NCBI GenBank assembly: GCA_036297385.1
Contig: JAXJLD010000071.1
Coordinates: forward strand, 1-5,645
Direction of reading: 5' to 3'
Length of the DNA stretch: 5,645 bases
Source of the DNA: Ventricola sp036297385
Lineage (GTDB): Bacteria > Bacillota > Clostridia > Christensenellales > Aristaeellaceae
Under the pieces are notes generated by a model, which saw only the letters and a list, made by a program, of their open reading frames with translations, had not been told where the DNA came from and ran no database searches. Below, one piece after another: positions 5,638 through 5,645 of the stretch. The translations under genes were made by a program, and so were the position numbers. Each line of letters starts with the position of its first letter. Within the stretch, counting starts at the first letter, position 1.

Positions 5638-5645
5638 GTCATCCC

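Noticed and set aside
5430..5642. A 70-codon open frame on the minus strand at the right edge
   Set aside because: It runs through hairpins, the repeat and the terminator, has no ribosome binding site in view, and its sequence is just translated repeat DNA.

Overview
The window is a GC-rich piece of chromosome with AT-rich promoter gaps, strong AGGAGG/GGGAGG ribosome binding sites, some GTG/TTG starts and compact intergenic regions. Together with the protein families present, this suggests a GC-rich, gut-type member of the Clostridia (Oscillospirales or Christensenellales-like). That placement is inference from family resemblance and style, not from a marker gene.

Layout, left to right. Positions 1-107 lie downstream of thrC and carry a short repeat at the window edge. 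thrC (threonine synthase, minus strand) fills 108-1601. Its consensus promoter (TTGACG, 17 bp, TATAAT) is embedded in the terminator hairpin of the next gene, a small P-loop NTPase of 136 aa (minus, 1746-2156). An AT-rich divergent promoter region (2157-2393) separates this from a plus-strand gene for a 628-aa surface protein (2394-4280). That protein has a signal peptide, an ectodomain with an internal duplication, a Pro-Thr-Ala stalk encoded by twelve 24-bp tandem units, and a C-terminal membrane anchor. A textbook intrinsic terminator follows. Next is a 350-aa two-module P-loop ATPase (plus, 4396-5448) resembling the PRK06851 group, whose second module has lost its Walker A motif. From 5449 to the end there is a terminator hairpin, a second inverted copy of the left-edge repeat, and two hairpins with GTT loops that look like a noncoding repeat element running off the window.

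The four genes look like independent transcription units, each with its own terminator or promoter signals. thrC does the last step of threonine biosynthesis. The other three have no established function, and nothing ties them to thrC beyond adjacency. I see no RNA gene, CRISPR array, transposase, phage gene or recognisable defence cassette. The items most worth following are the degenerate second ATPase module, the terminator/promoter overlap upstream of thrC, the variable-length stalk repeat, and the matching repeats placed after the 3' ends of the two outermost genes.
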